From the NCBI RefSeq assembly GCF_902459465.1, contig NC_047066.1, positions 22,137,047 through 22,201,046 on the forward strand: a stretch of DNA of 64,000 bases, in the 5' to 3' direction. This stretch comes from Asterias rubens (taxonomy: Eukaryota > Echinodermata > Asteroidea > Forcipulatida > Asteriidae). Positions 14,501-21,969 of the stretch are shown here, in pieces. Position 1 is the first letter of the stretch; every line of letters begins with the position of its first letter. The notes beneath the pieces are model-generated. The model did not search any database. It was given only the letters and a program-made list of their open reading frames with translations, and was not told the origin of the DNA. The position numbers and the translations under genes are program-made.

Positions 14501-17500
14501 TAACCCTCTCTCTTATGATAATTGCAATGTGAGCTTTTATGTGCATTACACAACACACGGAAAACCTCTGAGAACTATGGGCCTACCATACAAAAAACCA
14601 TGCAGTCATGTAGGGACTGAAAACCCAATCCATATAGACGATGTGACCCATGTTTACATTCAAACCACCCTCTGTTGACATAACACTGGATACGTCATGT
14701 TTCTCCGTGCAAAAAGACGCGTAGTCATGGTAAGATTGCATACACTTTCTAGCTGGCTGCCAAAACACGAAGTTTTGCCCAGCGGTATGCGCGCGAATCA
14801 TGTTATGGTTTCGAGTGACGTCAGTGATTGCTATAGTGCCCCCAGTGAGATTTGAAATGTGGTAACAGAGGTACACGTAGAAGGCGAGGAAAGATAATAT
14901 GCCACTATGCTAACCTGACAGCCATGATATAATTGTTATATCCACAGACTATACATGTATGTATGTTTAAAGCCATTGGACACTTTCGGTAAACAGTATT
15001 GTCCAAAGGCCCACACTTCGTGTATCACAACTTATATATAAAATAACAAACCTGTGAAAATTTAGGCTTAATCGGTCATCGGAGTCGGGAGAAAATAACG
15101 GGAAGACCCACCCTATTGTTTCCGCAAGTTTCGCCGTGTCATGACATGTGTTTAAAATAAATTTGTCATTCTCGATATCGAGAATTGATAATTGTTTTAA
15201 TGTTTTCTCAAAAAGTAAAGCATTTCATGGAATAATATTTCAAGGGAAATCTTTGACCATTACCTTCTGTTAACCCTGTAAGTTATTTGTAAATCAGTGA
15301 ACTTTTTTTAATTTTCTGTTTCGAAAGTGTCCAATGGCTTTAACTAAAGTATTTGAAGAAACAGAATCGCGCAAACGTAAAACTCACTCTAATAATAATA
15401 ATACTTGGTTCTTATAGCCCTTTATCCTACCCCTAAAGGGTGTATCTAAACTCACAGTAGTTTTTTCCTGCAAGGTATGTGGAGCTACGATTTGAAGTAC
15501 AAATGTATGAAACCTACTCCTTTCAAGCACAGTGTAATGGTTTACAACTATGGTTGGGACGAAATTGGTCTTGGAAGTTTGAATAGACGTGCACAGTCTA
15601 TTGAATTGGAAAGTTAACAAAATCATTGTATAGATTTAGACTATACTAAATCAGAAGTTATCTTTTTATTATATTTTTTTCTGTTTGCATTTCAGGTCAT
15701 TACCATGATAAGTTGTTCAATCTTATTAGTAAAGAGAACGTGCCGATACATTACGGAGGTACTGCTGTGGATACCGACAATGATCCAAAGTGCCAATCAA
15801 AGGTGAGTTGAAGTCGCACAAACAAAATTGGCAAAAAATAGTCAATGGCCTGACGACCTTTGCAGAGTCTTTCTCGAAGGCTGAATGGCAACATAACAAG
15901 CATGAACGAGTAACTTCATAAGTAGAATTTGAAACTTTCCATAGTGGAAATTTGATATGGAAAGGTTTGCGGTAACACCATGTAATGACTATCTCTAATG
16001 AGTTGGGGTGGTTCTGAAAAGAACCGTTGGTTTCAACTCTGATTTTTGGAAGAGTTGAAACCAACGGTTCTTTTCAGAACCACCCCAACTCATTAGAGAT
16101 AGTCATTACATGTTGTTACTGTAAACATTTACATACCGTAAGTGTAACAAAAAGCAGTGAAGTGGAACCATATTAATAGAGCGAGACAGTTAGGAAGCAC
16201 ACAGAAAAGAAGCAAAACACTTGTCCTCTTTTGGAAAATATTTGTTTTTGCTTAGTTATTTTCAGCAAGAGGGAAAGTTCTTGAACCTAGTTTATACTTC
16301 ATGCGAAAGCAATAGACCGATCTATTAAGCTACGCCCTATTGCGTATTGACCAATCACAATGCAACGAAGGTCCGACAAATAAAGTCCGACGTGCGTGCG
16401 CGTATGCTTGGTGCGTGCGGCAGTGTTGTGCAGAAAGGCATTGGAGAGGCTCACGTGTCCTTGCTCACATGGCTGTCGTGTGCGGAGCCTAATGGATTGG
16501 TCTATTGAGAAGTGAATTTGGGTGATGCAATAAACAGCATGCCAGGTTTTTCAAATTGTCATATCAGAAATTTAGTTTTCTTTCACTTTCATGCGATGTT
16601 TGAACCAGACCGATCTCAGGATGTGTAATTTACATATTTAACAGGAAGGTTCTTTAATCTTTGCTCTCTCTTCTTTGCTTTGATGTTTTTCTAATTAGAT
16701 TTGTTTTGGAGGTAAAGTGCCGAGGTCATACTATCTGAGTGACCAATTTGACTATGACAGTATGAGTGTGATCTATGTTGCAAATGGCTCCCATTTGGAT
16801 CTCCGGTATAGTGTTAAGAAGCCTGGCTCCGTCTTAAAGTAAGTCAGCCATTTTGTATAAGTTGTTATTCTTGCGAAACCTCTTTTTCTTTTTCTGCAAG
16901 TTGACCTACATGTTAGGCAAGACCACAATTGCATGTTTGGCATAATGTGCCAGTCAAAGAAAGTCAAATTTGTTGTAGAGTATTTTTTTTTTTTGGGGGG
17001 GGGGGGAATTTGGAGGACTATTTCTGCGACAGTAAAGGTAATAGCAAGAAGTCCTCTCGATCCACAAGGCGAAAATTTTCCTATCTTCCACCCAGGCAGG
17101 GCAGTTATTTAATTTAAACTGAGAAGTCTCCTGAAATTCCAAAAAAATCTACTCTGCGGCAGCAGAGTTTTCTCCCAAGTTCTGAACAATCTAATCCGCG
17201 GCAGTAAAGTATTCTCCCCATTTCCAAAAATCTACTCCGCGGCAGTAGAGAATTCTGCCGAGGTCCAACAAAAAAAGCTCTGCGCCAGTAGAACATATAC
17301 ATGTAGTGAGACAAGTTTTCAAAAGAACATAACTAGCCAGCAAGGTCATATACACATCAGAGGGCTTCTCAAAGCGCTTCCAACATTATTACCCCTGGTC
17401 ACTGGGCCTTAAATAATTCCTTAAACCATCTCAGCTCCCAGGGGAGTGTACAGCCGGTGCGACAATTATTTGCTCTACTCGGCTAAACCAATCAAAAGTA

Positions 17501-18560
17501 CCATCTCTGCCCTCACAGGTACCCATTTACCCCTTGGTGAAGAGAAACACTGTTTGTTAAGTGTCTTGCTCAGGGACACAAGTGTCACGACCGCGACTCA
17601 AACCCTCACTCTGCTGAACAGAAGCACCAGAGCTTGCGTTTGGTGCTCTTATCCACTCAGCCACGACACCCCATTGATACCTCACCATGCAATGCTTCAA
17701 AACATACATGATTACATTTGTTTTCCTGGTCCTCACAGATGGGAGTTCAAAACAGAAAAGTGCAATATCTGCTTTGGAGTGTACCTGGAGCAAGCCATAT
17801 CAGAGAGCCAAACAGCCAGTCAAAGGGCAGGGCACGGGCAGGGTAAGACAAGAAGCCACTCCTCTTCATCAACATCTTCATTATCCTCCTCGTCATCAGT
17901 AGGGCGGGGCGATAGGGGCGTGGAGCTTGTGGAAGTTATACCTCTCCAGAAGGTGAATAGTGAGATGGTTCCAGAGTCCGGAGGGCTAAGATGCGAAGAC
18001 ACAGGAACTTGTAAGTATCTCAACTTCTTATTTAGCTAGCACCTTGTAAGTGTTAACAATCTGCAGTCACTAGTGTGGTGTGACCCAGCCTTTAAGGACA
18101 CAAATATCAAGACACTGACTCAAACATTTTGTTGATCAGGAATACCGGAGCTTGAGTCCAGTGCGCTTGACTGTGCGACCATGTCACCCAACTCCATGTA
18201 GACCTGAAAAATGAAACATACCATTACCAGTTAAGCTCCACCACCGCCAGTAGTATCGCATTCTCCTGAATACCTGAATACGAGCAGAGTATACTGTTCG
18301 AAACATCGAGACCGCACTGGCTCTTTTTAGAGCCAACATTCCTACAAGAGATTTTCACATGGTTGTACCTGCAAGTTTACTAACGATTTGTTAAAGTTTC
18401 TTCCTACACCAATACCTTTCCTGTGAACTCTCATTCTACAGATGTTCTTAGATTTGACAACAATTACAGCTGGTTACGATGTAAGAAGATATTCTACACG
18501 ATCGAGGTGATGCCACCAGACAATGACATTAGGGTGCTGAGTGTTAATAATTCACTGTGA
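630..18560 (+). CDS. SEC14L2: SEC14-like protein 2 (CRAL-TRIO + GOLD lipid-transfer protein), 11 coding exons
   Basis: Joined coding exons 630-683, 2084-2153, 4325-4368, 9443-9505, 10720-10908, 11717-11873, 12228-12311, 15696-15802, 16699-16838, 17739-18010 and 18442-18560 total 1,299 nt, giving 432 aa plus TGA. All introns are GT-AG and all phases match. Residues 1-56 form the CRAL-TRIO N region (YLLRFLRARKFDL), about 75-245 the CRAL-TRIO pocket (NLIKPFLSE; VPIHYGGT), and about 250-432 the GOLD domain, ending near YVLRFDNNYSW. Vertebrate SEC14L2 is about 403 aa; the extra length is mainly a Ser-rich loop at residues 342-356. The family binds tocopherol, squalene and phosphoinositides and is cytosolic or peripheral to membranes; that role is inferred here. 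The paralogues SEC14L3/L4 are not excluded. The acceptor at 588-589 implies an upstream non-coding exon outside the window. Confidence 0.95.
815..1161. mobile_element. TTAA-flanked palindromic MITE, copy 1
   Basis: Flanked by TTAA at 811-814 and 1162-1165. The internal AATTACTCAAAA and TTGACAATTACC ends are shared with the other copies listed below. The outermost GTGGACACTATTGG segment is reduced in this copy. Confidence 0.7.
1595..1957. mobile_element. TTAA-flanked palindromic MITE, copy 2 (best conserved)
   Basis: Starts AGGCAGTGGACACTATTGG and ends with its inverted form, CCAATAGTGTCC; flanked by TTAA on both sides (1591-1594, 1958-1961). An inner palindrome reads GAGACCTCAAGTT / AACTTGAGGTCTC near 1760-1793. 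A 3-4 bp TTAA target duplication is typical of piggyBac and Kolobok elements; the autonomous partner is not in the window. Confidence 0.85.
2084..2153 (+). CDS. SEC14L2: SEC14L2-like exon 2
   Basis: Acceptor TTTGCAG at 2077-2083, donor GTAAGG at 2154. Encodes residues 19-41 including HDDHYLLRFLR, the conserved CRAL-TRIO N helix; ends after the first base of codon 42 (Ala). Confidence 0.95.
2725..2895. mobile_element. Hairpin MITE, CTG-duplication family, copy 1
   Basis: An almost perfect 171-bp inverted repeat: GGGTGGATTTCACAAAGG ... CCTTTGTGAAATCCACCC, rich in CCTAAGTTAGGA and CCTAGG sub-palindromes. Flanked by CTG at 2722-2724 and 2896-2898. Related copies at 59,708 and 62,109 have the same flanks. 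Confidence 0.85.
3040..3466 (-). mobile_element. tRNA-Leu-derived SINE
   Basis: Read on the minus strand, the right end begins with a tRNA-like head (GTGGCAGAGCGGTTAAGAGC) containing A and B boxes (GGGTTCGAATCCC), followed by the body with the ACTTGTGTCC, GGACGTAAT and GTGCACTTATCGAAAAGAG landmarks shared with the copies at 7.0, 11.2, 17.4, 41.5 and 45.4 kb. Confidence 0.75.
3888..3931 (+). ncRNA. Hammerhead-like motif in an interspersed repeat
   Basis: GTCTC (3888-3892), CTGACGA core (3893-3899), one extra T, a 6-bp stem GACTAG/CTAGTC with loop AGCAAG, then GAA, palindromic ACGT, U, and GAGAC (3927-3931), which pairs with the opening GTCTC. The order matches a type I hammerhead with a minimal stem III, as known from Penelope-like elements. 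The extra T after the CUGANGA box departs from the consensus, so activity is doubtful. Confidence 0.35.
3935..4195 (+). repeat. Interspersed repeat with CTACTCCGCGGTAGTAG-like dyads
   Basis: Contains CTGCGGTAGTACAG, GAAGTCTCCCGA, CTACTCCGCCGTAGTAG and ends in CATGGTGTTACCGCAAACCAA. The same landmarks recur in the same order near 5,600-5,790, 17,105-17,310 and 21,970-22,110, and the ending is found at the palindrome at 15,964. Confidence 0.6.
4325..4368 (+). CDS. SEC14L2: SEC14L2-like exon 3
   Basis: Acceptor CTTACAG before 4325, donor GTGAGT at 4369. At 44 nt it is the shortest coding exon. It completes codon 42 and encodes ARKFDLKKSEKMLRD, the classic CRAL-TRIO N signature. Ends in phase 0. 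The tandem B-box repeats begin about 100 bases into the following intron. Confidence 0.95.
4460..4850 (-). repeat. tRNA-derived SINE with tandemly repeated B-box segment
   Basis: On the minus strand a tRNA-like head (GCTAGATAGCTCAGTTTGTGG) is followed by the T-arm/B-box GGTTCGAATCCCAC. This B-box segment is then repeated in tandem about every 51-56 bases: good copies at 4542, 4591, 4648 and 4697, and a degenerate one near 4485. Spacers alternate between two types (ACATGTAAGA and CTACTAAGA). A single-B-box relative of the same SINE lies at 22,630-22,790. Confidence 0.65.
5600..5790 (+). repeat. CTACTCCGCGG-dyad repeat, second copy
   Basis: Shows the landmarks AACTCACTCTGTGGTAGT, GAGAAGTCTCCCGGAAG, CTACTCCGCGATAGTAGA and ACATGGTGTTACTGCAAACC in the same order as the copy at 3,935-4,195. 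Confidence 0.6.
6323..6505. mobile_element. Truncated TTAA-type MITE
   Basis: Carries the internal landmarks AATTACTCAAAATAATTG, GAGGTCTCAAAATCAAGC and ACAACTTCGTGTGACAAGG of the family, but lacks the right terminus; directly followed by a fragment of the GCCTTGGTGCCC repeat family. Confidence 0.6.
7003..7310 (-). mobile_element. tRNA-Leu-derived SINE
   Basis: Landmarks GCGCTTCCAACATTATTACC, ACCATCTCAGCTCCC and GTACCCATTTACCCCTGG, ending at the right with a tRNA-like head (minus strand: A-box region then GGTTCGAATCCC). The left end follows an AATAATAAT-type tail. Confidence 0.75.
7335..7500 (+). repeat. GCCTTGGTGCCC repeat family member
   Basis: Contains CAATTGCCTCCGTGCCCC, ATTGCCTTGGTGCCCTTG, GAAATGCTCCCAGTAGAAAT and AAGCATACACAGGCCTG. 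Other copies: 6,505-6,605, 56,445-56,615 (opposite strand) and 62,965-63,142. No TIR or target duplication could be fixed. Confidence 0.6.
8230..8500. repeat. TTGGCTGGTA / GCTTAAGCAG repeat family member
   Basis: Shares the landmarks ATAGAGCTGC, AACCAGTCAC, TTCTGGCTGGTA and GTGCTTAGCTA with copies at 13,682-14,125 and 24,400-24,590. It is directly preceded by a partial TTAA-type MITE near 8,108-8,195. Confidence 0.5.
8550..8898. mobile_element. TTAA-type MITE, left end truncated
   Basis: GTAATTACTCAAAACAAATA at the left and GACAATTACC ... CCTTCCCT at the right, followed by TTAA at 8899-8902; the outer left terminus is missing. Confidence 0.65.
9020..9056 (+). repeat. (AAG)n microsatellite
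   Basis: A run of AATAATAAG followed by seven or more AAG units within the intron before SEC14L2-like exon 4. Confidence 0.9.
9443..9505 (+). CDS. SEC14L2: SEC14L2-like exon 4
   Basis: Acceptor CTCTTCAG before 9443, donor GTAAGA at 9506. Encodes 21 residues (57-77), HFEFRKRWDVEYLANQW then TPPE, matching the family's FRK...W.PPE segment that leads into the lipid-binding domain. Phase 0 at both ends. Confidence 0.95.
10397..10660. mobile_element. Likely MITE with ATAGACCCCTTGCA ends
   Basis: Left end ATAGACCCCTTGCAA and right end TATGCAAAGGGT are inverted; the interior has high CpG compared with its surroundings (ACGCGCAG, TAGCGCGAAA, CACGCGCTG). A related element with ends ATAGACCTTATGCA / TGCATAAGGTCT is at 24,787-24,955. 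Confidence 0.5.
10720..10908 (+). CDS. SEC14L2: SEC14L2-like exon 5
   Basis: Acceptor CCTTCAG before 10720, donor GTATTA at 10909 (weaker than the others). Encodes residues 78-140, the first part of the CRAL-TRIO fold, with DGSPVWFDPYGHIDTKG matching the family's G.PVW.D..G..D.KG pattern. Phase 0 at both ends. Confidence 0.95.
10983..11145 (+). mobile_element. Partial tRNA-derived SINE body
   Basis: GATGGGACGTAAAGCCGTTG and GTAAAAGAACCTAGTGCACT repeat what is seen in the fuller copy immediately downstream (11,150-11,555); this copy lacks the tRNA head, giving two SINE bodies in tandem. Confidence 0.65.
11150..11555 (+). mobile_element. tRNA-derived SINE with (ATT)n tail
   Basis: Plus-strand copy with the head at the left (CAGAGTGTGGGTTCGAATCC, a B box), then ACTTGTGTCC, GATGGGACGTAAAGCCGTTG, GTGCACTTATCGAAAAGAG and GTGCGCTATATAAGACTTCG, ending in a long (ATT)n tail. 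It fixes the orientation of the family. Confidence 0.8.
11717..11873 (+). CDS. SEC14L2: SEC14L2-like exon 6
   Basis: Acceptor GTCTGCAG before 11717, donor GTAAGT at 11874. Encodes residues 141-192 and one base of Thr193. HLWRPFVNLYNEVIKIWE and NYPESLKCAFVIN form the core helices and strand of the lipid pocket. Confidence 0.95.
12228..12311 (+). CDS. SEC14L2: SEC14L2-like exon 7
   Basis: Acceptor TCCACAG before 12228, donor GTGAGT at 12312. Encodes residues 194-220: PKMFTVGFNLIKPFLSEET, the most conserved CRAL-TRIO motif (P..F...W/FN.IKPFLS..T). Both ends split codons (Thr193, Ser221). Confidence 0.95.
12336..12430 (-). repeat. SINE 3' fragment with (AAT)n
   Basis: AATAATAATAATAATCG then TTTATATAGAACTTTATAGG and CTTATCACACCCCTGGGC, matching the tail side of the tRNA-derived SINEs (minus strand). 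Confidence 0.5.
13682..14125. repeat. TTGGCTGGTA / GCTTAAGCAG repeat, with nested SINE fragment
   Basis: Begins CTGGTCCCCTTTTCATAGAG and ends CAGCTCTATGAAATTGGGTCC, its inverted form, which suggests terminal inverted repeats. A SINE 3' fragment (AATAATAAT, GCGCTTTATACCC, GTGCTTCCAACATTATTC) sits inside at about 13,908-13,980. The interior segment TTTTGGCTGGTT...GTGCTTAGCTATTTTT is present twice. Confidence 0.5.
14971..15339. mobile_element. TTAA-flanked MITE, second subfamily
   Basis: Ends AGCCATTGGACACTTTCGG and its inverted form CGAAAGTGTCCAATGGCT, flanked by TTAA at 14,967-14,970 and 15,340-15,343. Contains AACAAACCTGTGAAAATTTA, shared with the other subfamily, and an inner TTCTCGATATCGAGAATT palindrome. 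A close relative is at 61,229. Confidence 0.85.
15392..15490 (-). repeat. SINE fragment
   Basis: AATAATAATAATACTTGGTT, CTTATAGCCCTTTATCC and TGCAAGGTATGTGGAGCTAC; the same run is found at 45,345-45,440. Confidence 0.5.
15696..15802 (+). CDS. SEC14L2: SEC14L2-like exon 8
   Basis: Acceptor ATTTCAG before 15696, donor GTGAGT at 15803. Encodes residues 222-256. VPIHYGGT is the conserved end of CRAL-TRIO domains; NDPKCQSK links to the GOLD domain. Phase 0 at the end. Confidence 0.95.
15964..16127. repeat. Long inverted repeat in SEC14L2-like intron 8
   Basis: Arms of about 63 bp (15,979-16,041 and 16,050-16,112) are perfect complements around a short loop near GATTTTTGG; pairing continues imperfectly to about 15,964 and 16,127. 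The tip arms read CCGTTGGTTTCAACTCT / AGAGTTGAAACCAACGG. The outer ends GTTTGCGGTAACACCATG match the terminus of the CTACTCCGCGG-dyad repeat. Confidence 0.85.
16310..16507. mobile_element. MITE with CAATAGACC ends
   Basis: Left CAATAGACCGATCTATTAAG, right GATTGGTCTATTG; about 200 bp, CpG-richer than its surroundings (GACGTGCGTGCGCGTATGC). No clear target duplication. Confidence 0.55.
16699..16838 (+). CDS. SEC14L2: SEC14L2-like exon 9 (GOLD domain start)
   Basis: Acceptor CTAATTAG before 16699, donor GTAAGT at 16839. Encodes residues 257-302. FGGKVPRSYYLSDQ and the alternating hydrophobic strands that follow match the first beta strands of the GOLD domain in the SEC14L1-6 group. Ends two bases into codon 303. 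Confidence 0.94.
17105..17310 (+). repeat. Tandem CTACTCCGCGGCAGTAG dyads
   Basis: About four units of 38-46 bp, each with a dyad such as CTACTCCGCGGCAGTAG followed by a TTCTCCC-like spacer. Units are visible near 17,149, 17,191, 17,229 and 17,275. This is an expanded version of the single dyads seen at 4,085 and 5,680. Confidence 0.65.
17360..17672 (-). mobile_element. tRNA-Leu-derived SINE
   Basis: CAAAGCGCTTCCAACATTAT, ACCATCTCAGCTCCC, GTACCCATTTACCCCTTGG and, on the minus strand at the right end, GTGGCTGAGTGGATAAGAGC followed by a B box. It ends only about 65 bases before SEC14L2-like exon 10. Confidence 0.75.
17739..18010 (+). CDS. SEC14L2: SEC14L2-like exon 10 with Ser-rich insertion
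   Basis: Acceptor CCTCACAG before 17739, donor GTAAGT at 18011. Encodes residues 304-393. WEFKTEKCNICFGVYLEQ and VELVEVIPLQKVNSEMVPE match SEC14L2, but between them lies an extra Gly/Ser-rich stretch (HSSSSTSSLSSSSS). Bases 17843-17899 of this stretch have GT and AG ends, a pyrimidine-rich tail and a length divisible by three, so they may be an optional small intron. Confidence 0.92.
17843..17899 (+). other. Possible 57-bp in-frame optional intron (exitron) inside SEC14L2-like exon 10
   Basis: Begins GTAAGA and ends CGTCATCAG after a pyrimidine-rich run. It lies wholly within coding sequence, is 57 nt (19 codons), and excision rejoins G with TA to give Val in the same frame. The removed segment is exactly the Ser-rich loop that vertebrate SEC14L2 lacks. 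Seen directly: signals, length and frame. Whether it is spliced is unknown. Confidence 0.4.
18261..18375 (+). repeat. Repeat with hammerhead-like remnant
   Basis: TTCTCCTGAATA, ACTGTTCGAAACATCGAGACC, then GGTTGTACCTGCAAGTTTAC; shares these landmarks with 44,243-44,365, showing both are copies of one interspersed element. The core is more degenerate than at 3,888. Confidence 0.5.
18442..18560 (+). CDS. SEC14L2: SEC14L2-like exon 11 with stop codon
   Basis: Acceptor TTCTACAG before 18442; stop TGA at 18558-18560. Encodes residues 395-432. YVLRFDNNYSWLRCKKIFYT is the hallmark last strand pair of the SEC14L GOLD domain; the C-terminus SVNNSL is shorter than the vertebrate tail. Confidence 0.95.
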
Positions 18561-20363
18561 CGTCACTAAGGTCCTCCCTCCACACTTAACCCAGACCACC
18601 TCGGTCAAGTTCAAGCGAGGGACTAAAGTCGACCATTGGGCAATTTTGCCTGGTACCCAGGATGTATTGCATGCGTTGGTAACCATGGAATATTGTACTA
18701 GTGGTTGAAAAATGGCTGCTACTCAAACTTGCCCCATTGCCTCCCTCTATTTCTGTGTTAGTAATTATTGTATAGTGTTGTCTCAAAATAATCTTTCATT
18801 TACGGGGCTCGAATTTCAGGGAAAAAATTCACAAAACCATAGGGCTTAATTTTGAAATTTTACTGATCCAGAACTCTTTAACAGGACCGTTCACAAACTA
18901 GGTTTGTTAGCTAGCTATCACTAAAGGCCCGTCACACAGGCCCCGATAACGAGAACGAAAACGATAACGATAAAAATGCACACCCTCGATTGGTTGAATG
19001 AGCGTGGGTTCTGCGTGGAGCAATTCAACCAATCGCAAGCGTGCATTTTTATCGTTCTCTTTTTCGTTCTCGTTATCGGGGCCTGTGTGACCGGGCCTTA
19101 AGACATGTATGAGAGACTTTAATGCCGGGGAAAAAACTTATAAAATTGTGGTCAATCCGCAACAAATGTTGTCTGGTAGGTCAATTAACTGTTTGATTGT
19201 ATCGGAATTTTAGAATTTTCAGAATTGTTGCAATACTTTTACTCTTTCCAGCACTAACAATTAATCTAAAGTATTTTTATGTACATATTTGAAGGTGGTC
19301 TTTGAAGATATATCTGCCTTGGGCCTTCCTTTGGTGCTGGCTAGTCAGATTTGATTATTACAAGTTGTGGTTTTATAATATTAAAAAAAGGCGGGGGATA
19401 AATGATGCAGGTCCAGTATTTTTCATCGGAATAGTTCAACATTTAAGTACAATTTTATTAGAGATCTTTATGAAAATATTGAGTGTAGGGATTAATCAAA
19501 GTTATATAATAGAAATCTACAGAAAGTGTATTTTTACGAAACAGTGCTTTCCCTTTAAGATATATATGTCCTTTATTACCTGCAGGGTTTTTTAATCTGA
19601 TATAAATACTACATTTTGCCGAAAACACTTCATTGAGACTTTCAGAAATTCAGGGTTTTTAAAATTTCCCCCTTTTAACAATCAACATGCCTTTTTGGTA
19701 ATTTTCATGTTAATAGATACATTGTTCTCAAAGATTGGAGCATTCCAAGTGTCAGATTATGGGGGTGAACAATTTTATATCAAGTCAGCTTTTACATTCT
19801 GTTTAGATACTACAAGAAAAGATGAGACCGTATTTTTTAACTTACTGAAAAAGAATATTCTTAGCATTAAAAAATTGTTTGAAAACAGAAACAATGAGTT
19901 TTTCTAAGTGATCAAAGAGTGCCATTTTACTTGTGGCAGAAAGTCCCTTTAATTTGAGGTGATATAAAATGTTGCCAAATTGTCTGTTTTTGTTTTTTTT
20001 CCTCCAAATATTTACATTTGAATCGAAGATGATCTATTTATCAATCAAATTGGATTATTAATGTAAGGTAAAGAGATTCTAATGATTGATATATATAATT
20101 ATTTATAGAAATCTATTCTACATTATTAATTATACTAAAAGTGATTATCAGAGTGGTATTTTAATGTAATTATCGCTTATCTGTATTATCTTTAAGCGCA
20201 CAAAAATTTGACGATCCATAGCAACACCAATGGGAATGATATTCACTCCTTATCTTCAAGCAACTTGATTCTGATTGGTCAACCCATCGCATCAAAACTG
20301 TGACTGTAAACCTAAATGGTCCATATCTAACCCTGCAATGAGCTATTTTAAACTACGCATTAA
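18561..20363 (+). other. Probable 3' UTR and downstream DNA of SEC14L2-like gene
   Basis: Directly follows the stop codon. No further coding segment recognised. Contains one MITE (18,926-19,098) and otherwise single-copy, AT-rich sequence. No canonical AATAAA was found close to the stop, so the transcript end is unknown. Confidence 0.5.
18926..19098. mobile_element. GATAACG-type MITE, copy 1
   Basis: Inverted termini AGGCCCGTCACACAGGCCCC / GGGGCCTGTGTGACCGGGCCT with inner GATAACGA...TCGTTATC and a central AATTCAACCAATCG palindrome; flanked on both sides by TAA (18,923-18,925, 19,099-19,101), as expected for PIF/Harbinger elements (TWA target). Confidence 0.85.
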
Positions 20364-20741
20364 AGCCAGAGGACACTATTGGTAAATGTCAAAGACCAGT
20401 CTTCTCACTTGCTGTATCTCAACATATGCATAAAATAACAAACCTGTGAAAATTTGAGCTCGATTGGTCGTCGGAGTTGCGAGACAACTATGAAAGAAAA
20501 AAACACCATTGTCACACGAAGTTGTGTGCTTTCAGATGCTTGATTTCGAGACCTCAAATTCTAAACTTGAGGTCTCTAAATAAAATTGTGGAAAATTACT
20601 TCTTTCTCGAAAACTACTCCACTTCAGAGGGAGCCGTTTCTCACAATGTTATATACCATCAACCTCTCCCCATTACTCATTATCATGTAAGGTTTCATGC
20701 TAACAATTATTTTGAGGAATTACCAGTAGTGTCCACTGCCT
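20364..20741. mobile_element. TTAA-flanked palindromic MITE
   Basis: AGCCAGAGGACACTATTGG at the left and TAGTGTCCACTGCCT at the right, with TTAA at 20,360-20,363 and 20,742-20,745. Inner landmarks TTGAGCTCGATTGGTCGTCG and GAGACCTCAAATTC are shared with the family. Confidence 0.85.
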
Positions 20742-21527
20742 TTAAGTTTGCTTGAAGATGAATTCAATATCACATGAGTACTCATAGAATACAGAATAAT
20801 ATAGCGCGTCTGCATCCCATACCATAAGCAGCCTTCATCCTTGTTGGATATTAGACGCAGAAGGGCGATAGTTTTCCGTATTCTTAACCCTTGTGTGACA
20901 AGTAATAATATCAAACTCTAACTTTTTCATATGGAGCTTCAGTAAAGCAATATTAACATGTAATGTATTATAATTTATAAATGTTATATTTTGGTTCTAC
21001 TGTTTAGATGTGGTTCCAGTCGGTTTGGAATAATTCTTACCATGGTAATATTTTATGCAGCTGTTTGAACTCAAAAATAAGCTGAGCGTATTTAATTATG
21101 CTTACCAGGGAACCATTACAAGTCTAAAGGGAACATACAAACAATAAGTACTGGTACATGTATGCTCCACTGTGCCAGCTTTGTAAAGCAAGAAATCAGG
21201 AAATGAAAAATATCTATGCGCACAAAAAAACACCAAAAACATATAGTAGGTATTGTTGAATTTTATGTATTTTGATAGAGAAAGTTATATCTAATTTTGA
21301 TTCCAGAATAAAAATCTAAAGTGCAACTTTACTATGGTAATGAATACTTTGATGCAAACAAGTTGTTTGTTTTATTTGAAGATTAGTTATCTTGAAAATG
21401 CAGTATGTGGCACTGCTGGATTTTACATCAATATGGAGAAATATTTTGATTTTTGATTATTGAAATTTGTGCAAAACATGAATCTCAATTCAGGTAATTA
21501 ATGAAACATGAAGATTTTACTACTTAG

Positions 21528-21804
21528 GATGGTGCACAGCAACCTGTGATAACACTACCTGGGGATGGTGCACAGCAACCTGTGAAGTCACTACCTGAGG
21601 GTACCTGGCAACCTGTGATGTCACTAGCTGAGATGGTGCAGTGCAACCTGTGATGTCACTTCTTGAAGATGGTGCACGGCAACCTGTGATGTCACTACCT
21701 GAGGGTGCACAGCAACCTGTGATGTCACTACCTGGTGCAAAACAACCTGTGATGTCACAACCTAAGATGGTGCACGGCAACCTGTGATGTCACTACCTGA
21801 GATG
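21528..21804. repeat. 33-36 bp minisatellite (CAACCTGTGATGTCACTACC)
   Basis: About eight units built on GATGGTGCACAGCAACCTG followed by TGATGTCACTACCTGAG. Plus- and minus-strand frames are partly open but are broken by single-base unit differences. Bordered by ACTACTTAG at the left and ATG|GTGAGT at the right, which could serve as splice sites. Confidence 0.8.
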
Positions 21805-21969
21805 GTGAGTAAAAACATGCCATTGGATTTCCTATTGGATTTTATCTTTTTTCCTTCGTTTTAGTGTCATTTTGAAAAAATGTAAACCACTACAAAAAGT
21901 AATGTCCATTCCCAGAATTGCTTCTCTGACATACAATGACTGATTTGAGAATCACTTGTTCTTTGCCCA

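Noticed and set aside
17446..17738. Coding extension upstream of SEC14L2-like exon 10
   Set aside because: The frame runs through a tRNA-derived SINE and past a clear acceptor (CCTCACAG); the conserved protein starts only at 17,739.
21520..21780. Minus-strand 86-codon frame with CDITGC repeats
   Set aside because: It is the 33-36 bp minisatellite read on the other strand; frame changes between units show no selection for coding.
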